A DNA stretch of 64,000 nt from Piper betle (lineage: Eukaryota; Streptophyta; Magnoliopsida; Piperales; Piperaceae): contig JAURVB010014127.1 in assembly GCA_033002965.1 (NCBI GenBank), forward strand, positions 1 through 64,000. The letters run 5' to 3'. This document shows, piece after piece, positions 28,109-39,011 of the stretch. Each line of letters opens with the position of its first letter. The first letter of the stretch is position 1. The position numbers and the translations under genes were made by a program. The notes beneath the pieces are model-generated. The model saw nothing but the letters and a program-made list of their open reading frames with translations, had not been told where the DNA came from and made no database searches.

Positions 28109-29502
28109 TCCCTCTTCTCTTCTTCTTAACCGGTGCATGACCTTTTTTTATACCAGGGTGTACATGCTCACACATGACATGGTGAAAGTAGCAAAACAAA
28201 AATTGCGTCTGTTTGTTTGTGATTGAGTTATCGATGGACAGACAAGCTCATGGTGAAGAAATGCTAACATGTTGAGGTGAGGTAGATGCAGAATTATGAT
28301 CATTGACACAATGTAACATGGTTGATATCAATCACCATTTAGCTAGATTGGCTCCGGGTCGATCCCAATTCACAGTCGTACACGGCATTGGAGACTTGAA
28401 TTGATGCTGGTCCATTTTCCACCGTCGCCTTTTATTGTTTGTCACCGATCATCACGGACTTAGACTTGTTAACACAGTTTTAATTTAATTTTATTTTATT
28501 TTATTTTACTCTCCTTGGAGGGCTCTCCAATTATTTATTGTTTTAGTAATTGATTTGATTCATAAAAATTATTAAATTATATTATTTTTTTAAAAAATTA
28601 TTATCATTATTAAAAATTTTATTTATATTATTTGATTTTTAATATATAAGATTTTGATTTGACTTGGTCGTTTTGTTTCAGATTTTGCTTGGGTTTTTAA
28701 ACTATGCATTGATATTATTTTAATTTTCAAATAATATTACTCTAATGGATTTATAGTTAGTGGGGAATATATTTACTTTAATTGGGTTAAAATTTATTTA
28801 ATTAAATTTAAAAATAATAAACAATAGACATTAAAAAATATGTTGTTTATGAATTTTAAAATACTGTAATTTTAACCCAAAAAACTAGATTTGAAAAATT
28901 TTCAAATTTGAAAATTATGTACCGAATACAGATAGTACAAACACATATATTATATTAAGTAAAACCAAATAATAGGACATGATATTTTTTAAATATGCCT
29001 AAGAATATAATGTGTGCAGGATTTCGATTTCGGGAGACAATAGATAATGACTACTAACCACCATTGCATGTTTTCATTGCCTTAATCTATTCTATGGAGA
29101 TGTTTATAATTAGCTGGATTGGAATTGATTTGACACCAATTAATCATAGAAAGAAATGTTCAGATAACTTGGTTGAACTCGATTTGGCATTATTTTATTT
29201 AATTGTAATTTATAAGAATTTCAAATCGAGTTACGAACGGCTTTTCAAATTGTTAGCATACTCACACAAATCAAAATAGGCCTTTCAAGGAGGAAAAAAT
29301 AAATGAGATTCGATTACATAAAATTTGTCCAAATATTAGTATATTTTGAATTGGCCGAGATTAGTCCAGGCAAATTAAATAATATATCATCCATTTCATA
29401 TTAATGTACGACTTTTTTCCGATTTCGTATAGGTTCGCCTTTTCCACCACAAATTTATTAACAATTACTTAATAATAAATACCTAAATTAATGCAATCCT
29501 AT

Positions 29503-29540
29503 ATAATAATAATAATAATTATTATTATTATTATTATTAA
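29503..29540. repeat. (AAT)n followed by (ATT)n: perfect palindromic microsatellite
   Basis: A run of AAT triplets turns directly into a run of ATT triplets, so the tract is self-complementary and could extrude as a hairpin. Confidence 0.85.
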
Positions 29541-29955
29541 AATTTTGGTGTATAATTTTACCCAAATTAAAAAATGGTAAATTTTACTTATAAATATTTG
29601 TAATCAAATTAATCAGTGATGATGTAAGAAAACAAAAAATAAAATATATTAATAGATAAATGTATACTTTTAATTGTATTACTTAAACTAAATAAATGAA
29701 TAATATATAAGTATAATCATATTATTCAAATTATAAAAAAATTACCTATATTTTATCTATTGAAAAAAATGGTAAATTTTACCAATAAATATTTGTGATC
29801 ACATTAATCAGTGAAGATGTAAGAAAATATATTAATAGATAAATGTATACTTATAATTATATTACTTGAATTAAATAAATTAATATATATATATATATAT
29901 ATATAAAGAATAATCATATTATTCGAATTAAAAAAAATTACCCATATTTTATTTA
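29540..29955 (+). repeat. Tandem duplication, about 195-bp unit, two copies
   Basis: ATGGTAAATTTTAC at 29574 recurs at 29769. The following TAATCAGTGA.GATGTAAGAAAA, ATTAATAGATAAATGTATACTT and AATCATATTATTC blocks occur in the same order in both copies. The second copy gained a TA microsatellite at 29883-29905. Confidence 0.75.
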
Positions 29956-29984
29956 TTAGAAGAATGATTAGCCCTAGGTCAGTT

Positions 29985-30126
29985 CTCTCCCCCCTCCCTC
30001 CCCTCCCCCAATTCAATTGATGATGGTCGAATTCGATCCCCCATCGCTCCCGAAGCTGCGAAAAGGTATGATCTTTGCTCTATTTTGCTCATTTCCATGA
30101 ACTAGATCGCCCATTGTTCGCCTTCG
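29985..30126 (+). promoter_or_regulatory. Leader of GCP2 with C/T-rich tract and a short upstream frame
   Basis: A C/T-rich tract (about 29985-30010) lies just before the gene, as often at plant transcription starts. An upstream ATG pair at about 30020 opens a frame of roughly 26 codons (MMVEFDPPSLPKLRK...), ending before the GCP2 start. This is either leader sequence or an upstream open reading frame; a donor-like GGTATG follows CGAAAA. Confidence 0.35.
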
Positions 30127-33100
30127 ATGGAACCTTCGGCATCTTACCCGCCCACTCCTCGGTGGAATGTGGAGCGGCCCTTCCTCACCGGACGGTTCCA
30201 CCAGGTATTCCTTCTTTGATCCCACAATCATTGCATTTTGATTCGCTGGTAGTGATTTCATTTTTTTATTATTTTGTGAAAAAAATTTTCAGGAGGGAAG
30301 GCCTGCAATGCTGCATAATGCTGATGTTTTCAGGTAATGTTTTCGAATCAGGAACTTTTTTTTTTTTGTGATGGTTTAATGCTGCAGAACACTGATGTTT
30401 GATTAATATTTGTGTTGGGAATTTGTTTGGAATGGCTTAATGCTGTATAAAGCTGTTGGGGTTTGGGAAATTGGTTGATTTTTTCTATTGTTGGTTGTTT
30501 TTCATGTTTCCCTCTTTTTTTATTGGCAGCAAGAGGAGTAGTTCTCATAATCCTATTGGTTCTTATCCCACTTCTGTTCAGGTATACATTTTATCAATCA
30601 TTATGTAAGTGGTGGTCCTCTTTTCTATTGTATAATTTTGATCTGTTCCAACTTTACTCAGTTTTATGATTTTGTTACTCTAGCTATAGTTTCTTTGATG
30701 ATTCCTTCTTCTTTTTTCATGTGCGCAATCCACAATTTTCAGGTTGCATGTTGAATGATCTAATGTATACGCTTAAATCTTGGTTTGTGATTATATATAA
30801 TTGAGCTGTGGTGGGGATAAAGAAACCATAAATGTTAAATTGTTGAAAGGTCAAGTACGATTCTGGCAGATGGCTGTACATAACTGGGCATTGGTTTGTG
30901 TGCGGATGATTAAATTTTTGAAGAATTCGACACTGTTTTCATATGGATGATATAATCTGCTGGCCTGGACAAAATTGTTTGGGAAAATTGTGTGAAGAAG
31001 GAAGCTATAAGTTTATGACATTCTATCTATAGTCACTGGTCTATCATTGATAAAACATTTATACATATGATTCATGACACTGAAATGTCATGTGTGAGCA
31101 TCAAACCTTGCACAATTAAAGTTTCTGTCAGCTTTGAAATTAGTCCTTAACTCTTCCTGTGGAAAATTTTTGAGATAATATTTTTCTGTCATTCTTTGAG
31201 AATACGTTCATCTGAAGTTTGTTATTTCAGTATACCCTCCCTTTAAAAAATACCCTTCATATAGAAAGAGTTGGCCTCATATTAGTCCAAGATCTTAATT
31301 TCTGCAGGAACTATTGATCATTGATGATCTGCTATATGCTTTGGTTGGAATTGAGGGGCACTACATTTCGGCCAAAAAAGTTCGTGGAAAAGAAGGTCAC
31401 ATTAATTTCCAAATTGATGGATCCGCAGATTTAGCATTTCAGGTAAGTGATTAGTTCTCTGGAGTGAAGTAGCCCAAAAATTTTATATGCTGACATTTGG
31501 ATGAATGGTTTCAGGAACTAGCAAAAAGAATATTTCCTTTGTGCGAGAATTTTGTGCTTATTACTCAGTTTGTCGAATCAAGATCTCAGTTCAAGAGTGG
31601 ATTAGTCAATCACGCATTGGCATCTGCTCTCAGGGCTCTCCTTGTGGTAGGTTCTTCTTTTTACAAATATGTTGAGTCTATTGACTAGAATACAAGGTTT
31701 TAAATTGTGTCTTCTCTTTATCAAATGGAGAAATATCTTTATGGTGTAGCTATTAGGAATCATTATTTGCTGAATGTTTTTTGAGTTATTGCTAAATGTT
31801 GGTGCCGATTGATTAAATGTCAGAACTACCAAGCAATGGTGGCACAACTAGAGCATCAGTTTCGTCTTGGAAGACTTTCCATGCATGGCTTATGGTTTTT
31901 TTGTCAGGTGATAGTTTGTTTTTTGAAACAATTTATTTAAAATGTACTGAAAGCAGATCTTATATTGCATGATTAACTTGCAGCCAATGATGGGATCAAT
32001 GCATTCCATGTCTATTGTTGTAGAAAAAGCTTCTGCTGATAATAGTTCCGGTGCAGATGTCCTTAACCTTTTGCATAATCAGGTTAACTATTTTTTGCAA
32101 GTTTAATTTAGCGCAACACACTTTCTGCCTCATTGTTCAGTGCCATCTTCTGTTGGGATGATTGTATCTCAGCTTGTCATGCAAATTCTAATGTTTCACT
32201 TCTCATACCAGTTGGACAAAAGATAATGATTTTTGTGGGAAGATATACTCAGCTTTATTAAAAATATATATGGCAGAAAGAAAGTACGTTACTTAGTCAA
32301 AACCTGTGATTGTTTAAACTTTAACTTATTAAGGTATTGCAAATTTAGGCAAAAGCAATGGCTGGTGATAATACAGTGAGGTCATTACTAGAAAAGTTGT
32401 CACAAGCTTCTGGCTCTGCTTATCTTTGCATTTTAGAAAGGTTATACCCTAACTATTTTTGTTTCTTATCTTTTGTTTAGGTGATCAAATTTTCTTCTAT
32501 TCTGATCATATTTTAAATGATAAATGTGGATATCTTTTCAGATGGGTGTATGAAGGTGTAATTGATGATCCATATGGAGAATTTTTTATTTCTGAAAACA
32601 AACTGTTGCAGAAGGTATCACTTAATACATTCTTTGCTTACACATTATGTTTCTTTATGGCCTTTAAGAGAAGGATATATGATGGGGAAATCATATGGGA
32701 AAGTCTGATCAAGCTTTCTTACAGGAGAGTCTTACCGAAGACTATGATGCAAAGTATTGGCAACAACGCTATAGCATCAAGAGCAGCATACCTAGTTTTC
32801 TAACTAATGTGGCTGAAACAATATTGATAACTGGAAAATATTTAAATGTCATGAGAGAATGTGGACACAGCATTCAGGTTATTATGATAATATCTTTATG
32901 AAAAATGTTTTTCTTTAATTTTATCTTTTGTCTCTTTTCATCATTGCTTCTTTTTTTCTTTGAAATAGGTTCCTGGAACAGAAAGATCAAATCCAATGAG
33001 CTTTGGTTCAAACCATTTTTATCTTGAGCGCATTAAGGCTGCTTATGATTTTTCCAGTGGAGAGCTTTTGGGTCTTATTAAGGAAAAGGTATTTTTTATT

Positions 33101-35414
33101 TGTTATTATTTTTCTGCATACTTTCTCAGAAGAAGATTTCCTATACAAACTCTGAGAGATATCATTTACATGTACAGTATGATCTCGTGGGAAAGTTACG
33201 ATCACTAAAGCGGTATCTTCTTCTTGATCAGGTATCTAGTTCTTCTTCAAAGTTTTCTCAGCAACTATTCTCTTAATGATTGCTGAAATTCTTTTATTGG
33301 AGGTTTTTTCTTTGTTTTGTTTTAATGTATCGGCTTCATTTGTGGCCATGTAGGGTGATTTTTTGGTTCATTTTATGGATATAGCTCAAGATGAACTTTC
33401 AAAGAAACCCGATCAGATATCAGTTGAAAAGCTGCAGGTTAACTTGAGTTATACTCTTTTACCTCATTTTTGTAAAGAGATTTACTATGAACCCTTAGTT
33501 CTTCACTGGATTATGTGAAACAGTCTCTCCTAGATATAGCTTTGAGAACTACAGCTGCTGCAGCAGACCCATGTCATGAAGAGTTGACATGTTGTGTGGT
33601 AAATAATTACACTTGTGTTTCTAAGTGTACTTTAAAAACTGCATGATCTCATGCCTTGCACTTATTTCCACCCAGGAGAGGTCGTCTTTACTTACCCAGC
33701 TATGCACATTGAAAGGTTTGGACTTTAACCTAAAAAATTTATCATCTGCCCAAGATTTAGAAGCTTCTTCCCCTGGTTCAAATGATAGCGGAGAACCGAT
33801 TACTATAACTGGTCTGGAAACATTTTCTCTAAGCTATAAGGTGCTACTTGGTTTTCCTATTTAAAGTTTAAATGTTACTTTAAGGTCAGGCTGTCTTATT
33901 GATAGCATTGCTTAATGAGATGTGTCTTGCCTGGTCACTTATAGACGCATCTGTTGATTACCTTTTATTTTAATTTCTGGTGTTTTCAGGTTCATTGGCC
34001 ACTATCCCTGGTTATATCAAGGAAGGCTTTAACGAAGTATCAACTGATCTTTAGATTTCTATTTCACTGTAAACATGTTAATCGTCAACTTTGTGGAGCA
34101 TGGCAAATACATCAAGTATGCCCTAATATTGTTTGTCGAGTATTGATATGCTTTTTTTATTAATTGTTATTATTGCTGTCGCTACTATCTGGCGCACAAC
34201 ATATGAGAACACTTTAAATGATTGTTTAAGCATGTACAAAAAGAGGTATGATAGAAATGGATAAAGTGATACAATATGTAAGGGGAGCAGATTTGATTAG
34301 ATAAACTTATGATAGAAGAAATGCAAAGAGATGACGATATGATCTAGTCTGTTTGATATAGTACATGATTGAATGCAGTGGAGTTACTGGATCAGTTCCC
34401 CAGCACATTGATTGTGACAGTCATTTTGATTTGATATTGCTAATATTTACTCGGCTAGGCATGTGCTTGCTTTTGATGTTGTTGAAATCAAGGGATTTTT
34501 GATGCAGAGTGTCCAGCCTTACAACATATCGGGTACGGCTATTTCTCGATCTTCGTTGCTGTGTAGAAGCATGCTTAAATTTATAAACAGTTTTTTGCAC
34601 TATCTCACATTTGAGGTACTTAATGTTTTTCTTTTAATTGAAAATTTTAATATTTTGGAGTGGGAAACTGATATGCTCCTTGGTTATAAATTGTGTGGAA
34701 TGATAGGTTCTTGAACCCAATTGGCATGTCATGCATGGTAGGCTTCAGACTGCAAAGAGCATTGACGAGGTATGCGCATCCATTTTCCACTTTGCTGTGG
34801 TTTATGGTGCCCCACATGTTTTGATGTGCCAAGTTCGTTACTAACAGGTGATTCAGTACCATGATTTTTTTCTTGAGAAATGCCTGAAGGAATGTTTACT
34901 TCTTTTACCGGAGCTTCTTCAGGTCTGCAAATTTGTTGTGAAAATATAAACAAAGTACTAGTCATTCACTGATGATACATTTGCAACAATTTAACTGCTT
35001 ATTGAAAACGCAGAAAGTGGAGAAATTGAAGGTTATATGCCTGCAATATGCGGCTGCAATTCAGCGTTTAATTCCTTCAGTCTATATTCCCAACTTTGAG
35101 TCTACCAGTGACTCGTCTTTGAAGTTGCAAAAGATGAATTGGAGAGGATCTAAGCATAGATATGAAGACTTGAAATTAGCTTCAGAGAATTTAACCGTCA
35201 CAAATGCTGTCCTGTAAGTGGTGACCTTTAGCATTATTTTCTTGTCAGTGTAAATAAAATGTATAGGTAGTGATGCAGAATTTTATGCAGGAATTTTGAG
35301 AGAGAATTCAATACTGAACTCCAGAATTTGCATCCAGTCTTGAGCTCTAGTTCGCGAGCCGAGCCATACTTGACACATCTTGCACAATGTATTCTTGGTG
35401 TGAGAAATGATTGA
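30127..35414 (+). CDS. GCP2: Gamma-tubulin complex component 2 (GCP2/Spc97 family)
   Basis: GCP2 is a core subunit of the gamma-tubulin small complex that nucleates microtubules. The full gene can be traced: 30127-30204, 30293-30333, 30530-30581, 31308-31442, 31515-31646, 31824-31907, 31984-32082, 32349-32440, 32542-32614, 32725-32877, 32969-33088, 33178-33231, 33354-33437, 33524-33598, 33676-33840, 33990-34115, 34508-34615, 34707-34769, 34848-34922, 35014-35213 and 35291-35414. All junctions are in phase, giving about 710 residues, close to other plant GCP2 proteins. The N-terminus ([20 protein letters not shown]) matches the plant [16 protein letters not shown] signature and fixes the start. 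The GRIP1 half includes [18 protein letters not shown]; the gamma-tubulin-binding half includes [18 protein letters not shown] and [16 protein letters not shown]. No lesion was seen. Confidence 0.93.
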
Positions 35415-35937
35415 AGTGCATCTACCTGTAGGAGCAGTTGGAGTTGTTTGATTTAAGTTCGGTACCAGCACATCCCAGTGAAGTAGAATGATGCTCATCT
35501 ATTCACTTCCCCATTGTACAACGTTGTTTCTTTTTCTTGTTCATCATTTGCTCAACAAGAATGATCTTTAAAATGCTGCAACAAATTTATCAGGTCAGTT
35601 AAGAGTGCGAGTCTGATCTTGTACATGCGCTGCATCTGTGCCAATTGACGAGAGTGATTGAATTCCTCCCCCTCTTTTCTAATGCTCCCTGTGTAGCTAT
35701 TTAGCAACTAGATTTGCAGCCTATTGTATTGCTATATGATATTACAGATGTTGGATTAGCAGCCCTTACTATATGACATTGTGAATCCAAAGAAATTGTG
35801 AATTAAATCCTTGTAATTAAAATACATGACAACTGCTCTGGTTACATTCAAACAGGAGAACAGAAAATTTGCAAATGCTGTCGAACTAAACAACCGTCTT
35901 TCCCATATGAGTCGAACTATTTTTATAAATTAATACT
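35415..35937. other. Shared 3' intergenic region of convergent GCP2 and CENH3
   Basis: About 520 bp contain the 3' untranslated regions of both genes. Stop codons are at 35412-35414 (+) and 35938-35940 (-). No separate gene is visible. Confidence 0.6.
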
Positions 35938-38330
35938 TCACTGTCCAAAGTATTTCGTTCCACCAAGTCGCCTTGCTAACTCGAAGTCCTTCCTCACTGC
36001 CAAAACACAAGGTGCAAATTACAAAATTGGTAAACCTTATGAGTTTTTTGAGCTGAAAACAATGTAATTTAGCTGTATCAATTCAAGCAGGAAGCAAATA
36101 CGTTAAGAATTCATCTCTCCAATCTGGACGTTTAAAATTATCTCTACAATTCATACAGAGAACGACCATTTTGCGAGCATCTCTAAATGTGTTCGGATAA
36201 AACTACTATTTCGGAAACGTGATTCTATAATCACTTTTTTTTTTGACAAACCCAAAACAATTTACCCTAATCTAATTGATGCAAAAACACCATGACAGAC
36301 AGACTGGCATCAATACTGCTCGTTCCAGTCATGCCCCACAATTTTTAAGTTACAGTAGATCCTTTCGATCACAAGCAAGAACATTTGGGATATGACAAGC
36401 ATACAAACAGATAAATTCAATTTTGGTGATTCATGATGGGATGCATTCGTATTCATTTCACAGGAAATTTGAGAGAAGCATTCACCAATGATCTAATCTA
36501 CCTGTATGTTATCAAAATATCACTTACTAAGTGTGACGCGTTTTGCATGTATTGCACACAACATACTCTCTTCAAATAACCCAACCAAATGGTCTTCAGC
36601 TGCCTGCAGAAGATAAACGCTCAGAAGATTACTCATCTCATTTCTCGAACAAAAGGTAAAGGCTGCCTAAAGCAGTGACTATAAAATTTTTTTTCGAGTA
36701 TTTGCCACTAAATTTCAGAAGGCCAATGGAAATTCATAATGAATAACTACTTGATTAAATTGAATAATTACCAGTAAAACTTCTACTATGGGAAGACTAC
36801 TGGTAATTTAAGAAATTCACAAGATTATGGATAGCTACATGGAAGAAAGTAAAAGCAAACTTCCTTAGTGAACGGACAAGTGAGCGTACACTGTGAATCT
36901 TTGACTACTCAAAAAAGAAATGCCATAGCATAATGGTGAAACAACCACATTGACAATGTGTGAGGACTTACTACACATGGTTCAGAGCACGCAAAACAAA
37001 TTCCACGAAAAAACTAATAAGAAATGCAGATTTAAGAACAAATCGAAAATAAAGAGGTACCCGATATTCACTTTTGCCATGAAATAAACTATCATGTTTA
37101 CCATTACACATCTCAACCTGCGCTTCCATTGACCATTTAAGCTTGTAATGATTACGCCAGTTACCTCTTGAATAGCAAGCAATGCTTCCGGAGTCCAACG
37201 ACTAACCGACCTAGAATATATAGCGGTTACCTCTTTCACCTGAATAATACATGTCACAAAAGGCACATGTAAGCAATCCATAAAAACTCTGATACAATGA
37301 TCAAAAAATTAAAGAAAAACAATACCTGATCCAATACCGTCCATACTATTAAAAACATCCAAGGCAATACTCAGCCAAACCAAATGAAATAAATGAACAA
37401 ACTCCAGAATAAACAATTTAAACTGTGTTGTTGAACCAACTTCACTATGGAGAAATCCTGAACATATTTATACCAGCTTCTTCTTACTAGGAGGAGCACT
37501 ACCTCAACATGAAAAAAAATGAACCAAAAGAGGAAAAAAGAAGATCGGTAAAATGCAGGCAAACTAATCAAACATGAAAAAACTCTATAATGTTAGGTGT
37601 TAACATTTACTGTAATTTGCTCTCGATTTGAAAAAAAATTGAATAATCAAATAGAAAAAGTAATCCCACATTTTTTCAGCGAATATGTGTACGAGTGAGA
37701 GAAGACCCAAAACTTTTACAGCATCAACAAATACATCTTTATGATAGTACAATGCATCACAATAATAAAGGCATAAACTACCCTTCACGATTATCCTTCA
37801 AAAAGCAATGTTCGATTTAGTACCCATTCGAAAATTTAGAGTAAAAAAAAAAACAGAAAAATGGAGCAAAAACCTCACTCACGCATCTCATGAACGGCGC
37901 CTTGGGTATCAAAAGCAGGGTCGACTTCTGAAACCTTCGAATCTCACTCAGAGCAACCGCACCCGTCTTGCGCCGCCGCTTCTTGGCCGGAGGTTCATCT
38001 GGCATATGAAACACCTCCATAATAAAACGCATCACTAGAAAAAACCAAAACCCACCCAACATCAACACACAGCAAAAGGCACCAGCTTTTCGAGGGGAGC
38101 GACGAGGCAATGGCAACGACGTTGCAATGGGGGAACGACCAGAGATCAAGTTAGGTTTTCTTAGAAGAGAAAACAACAACAACACACAACAACACCAAAG
38201 AAGATGAAGAGATGAAGAAAAAGATGGCATCTTTGGGGGTGTTTCGCACCGGAAGTGGAGGGGCCGGCGAGGTGGTGGGGAAGGGAGCGGCGGGCATGCT
38301 TCTGCGGGCGCGCTGCTTCGTCCTCGCCAT
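35938..38330 (-). CDS. CENH3: Centromeric histone H3 variant
   Basis: CENH3 replaces H3 in centromeric nucleosomes and defines the kinetochore. Start at 38330 ([18 protein letters not shown]). Exons supported on the minus strand: exon 1 from 38330; a probable exon 38159-38083 ([19 protein letters not shown]); 37998-37883 ([20 protein letters not shown], then [19 protein letters not shown]: alpha-N helix and start of the fold); 37239-37165 ([20 protein letters not shown], loop 1 typical of CENH3); 36603-36528 ([20 protein letters not shown], then KRVTL); and 35996-35938 ([19 protein letters not shown], stop). The last four exons are in phase. The join between exon 1 and 38159 could not be resolved: obvious donor GT sites give the wrong phase. 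The tail is long, basic and Pro-rich, unlike H3. The C-terminal TKYFGQ replaces the usual GKGRPW-like end. Confidence 0.88.
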
Positions 38331-39011
38331 GGCCGTCGGAGCTTCTTCGCAACCGCCGACGGCCGGCGGCGGCGGCGGTTTTGTCCGAAAACGGTTTTGG
38401 CGGGAAGAAAAGAGAAGGCGTTTTTGCAATGATTAATCAGATGTGTGTGTGTTCACTGCTTCGGATTACATACTTCTCAGACAAAAATTCCGATTTTAGG
38501 GCTAGTTTTTATTAAATTAAAGATAATTAAATTTATTATTTTCTCTTTTCTTTATTCAATTTAAAACGATTTGATGCCTTGTTATAACCAAAAATAATCA
38601 TCTCAAGAATAAATATTGATTTTAATTTAAAACGATTTGATGATGCCTTGCTCCTGCATGGTCGGAACTTTCGAAAGACGGAATTTGTCTATTTTTGTTT
38701 TTGCTATTCTTCGTCAAATAAATCATTTTATCAAATTAAGTGACAAATATTTCATATGAAAGCATTTAATCTTCAAAAGAAAAAAATGTGAGCGTGCAAT
38801 GGAGAACGTTGCCACCCCCCACATCCAAAATTCAGGAAATTGTCACGGAAATACTATTAATTCGAAAAATTGGCATTGAACTATTAAAAAACATCATGAT
38901 AAGAAATCAATGAACAGAGTCATAATTTAGTTTGCACAAATATCCCCCCTCAAAAAGTGAAGTTACCTGGAACACAATTTAGTTGTACAATCCCAGATAA
39001 AATTTAAGTGG
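38331..39011. promoter_or_regulatory. Intergenic: CENH3 promoter side and GMP synthase 3' side
   Basis: About 680 bp. Contains a near-repeat of AATTTAAAACGATTTGATG at about 38560 and 38620. No gene is seen. Confidence 0.4.

Larger units (their letters stand above)
28109..29985. other. AT-rich intergenic DNA with simple repeats
   Basis: No gene is visible. Includes a TTTTA-rich stretch at about 28475-28510, the palindromic TAA/TTA repeat at 29503-29540 and a 195-bp tandem duplication at 29540-29950. Confidence 0.4.

Noticed and set aside
37371..37788. Short hydrophobic frames between CENH3 exons
   Set aside because: They lie in the intron between exons 37998-37883 and 37239-37165. T-rich intron DNA gives Phe/Leu-rich translations.
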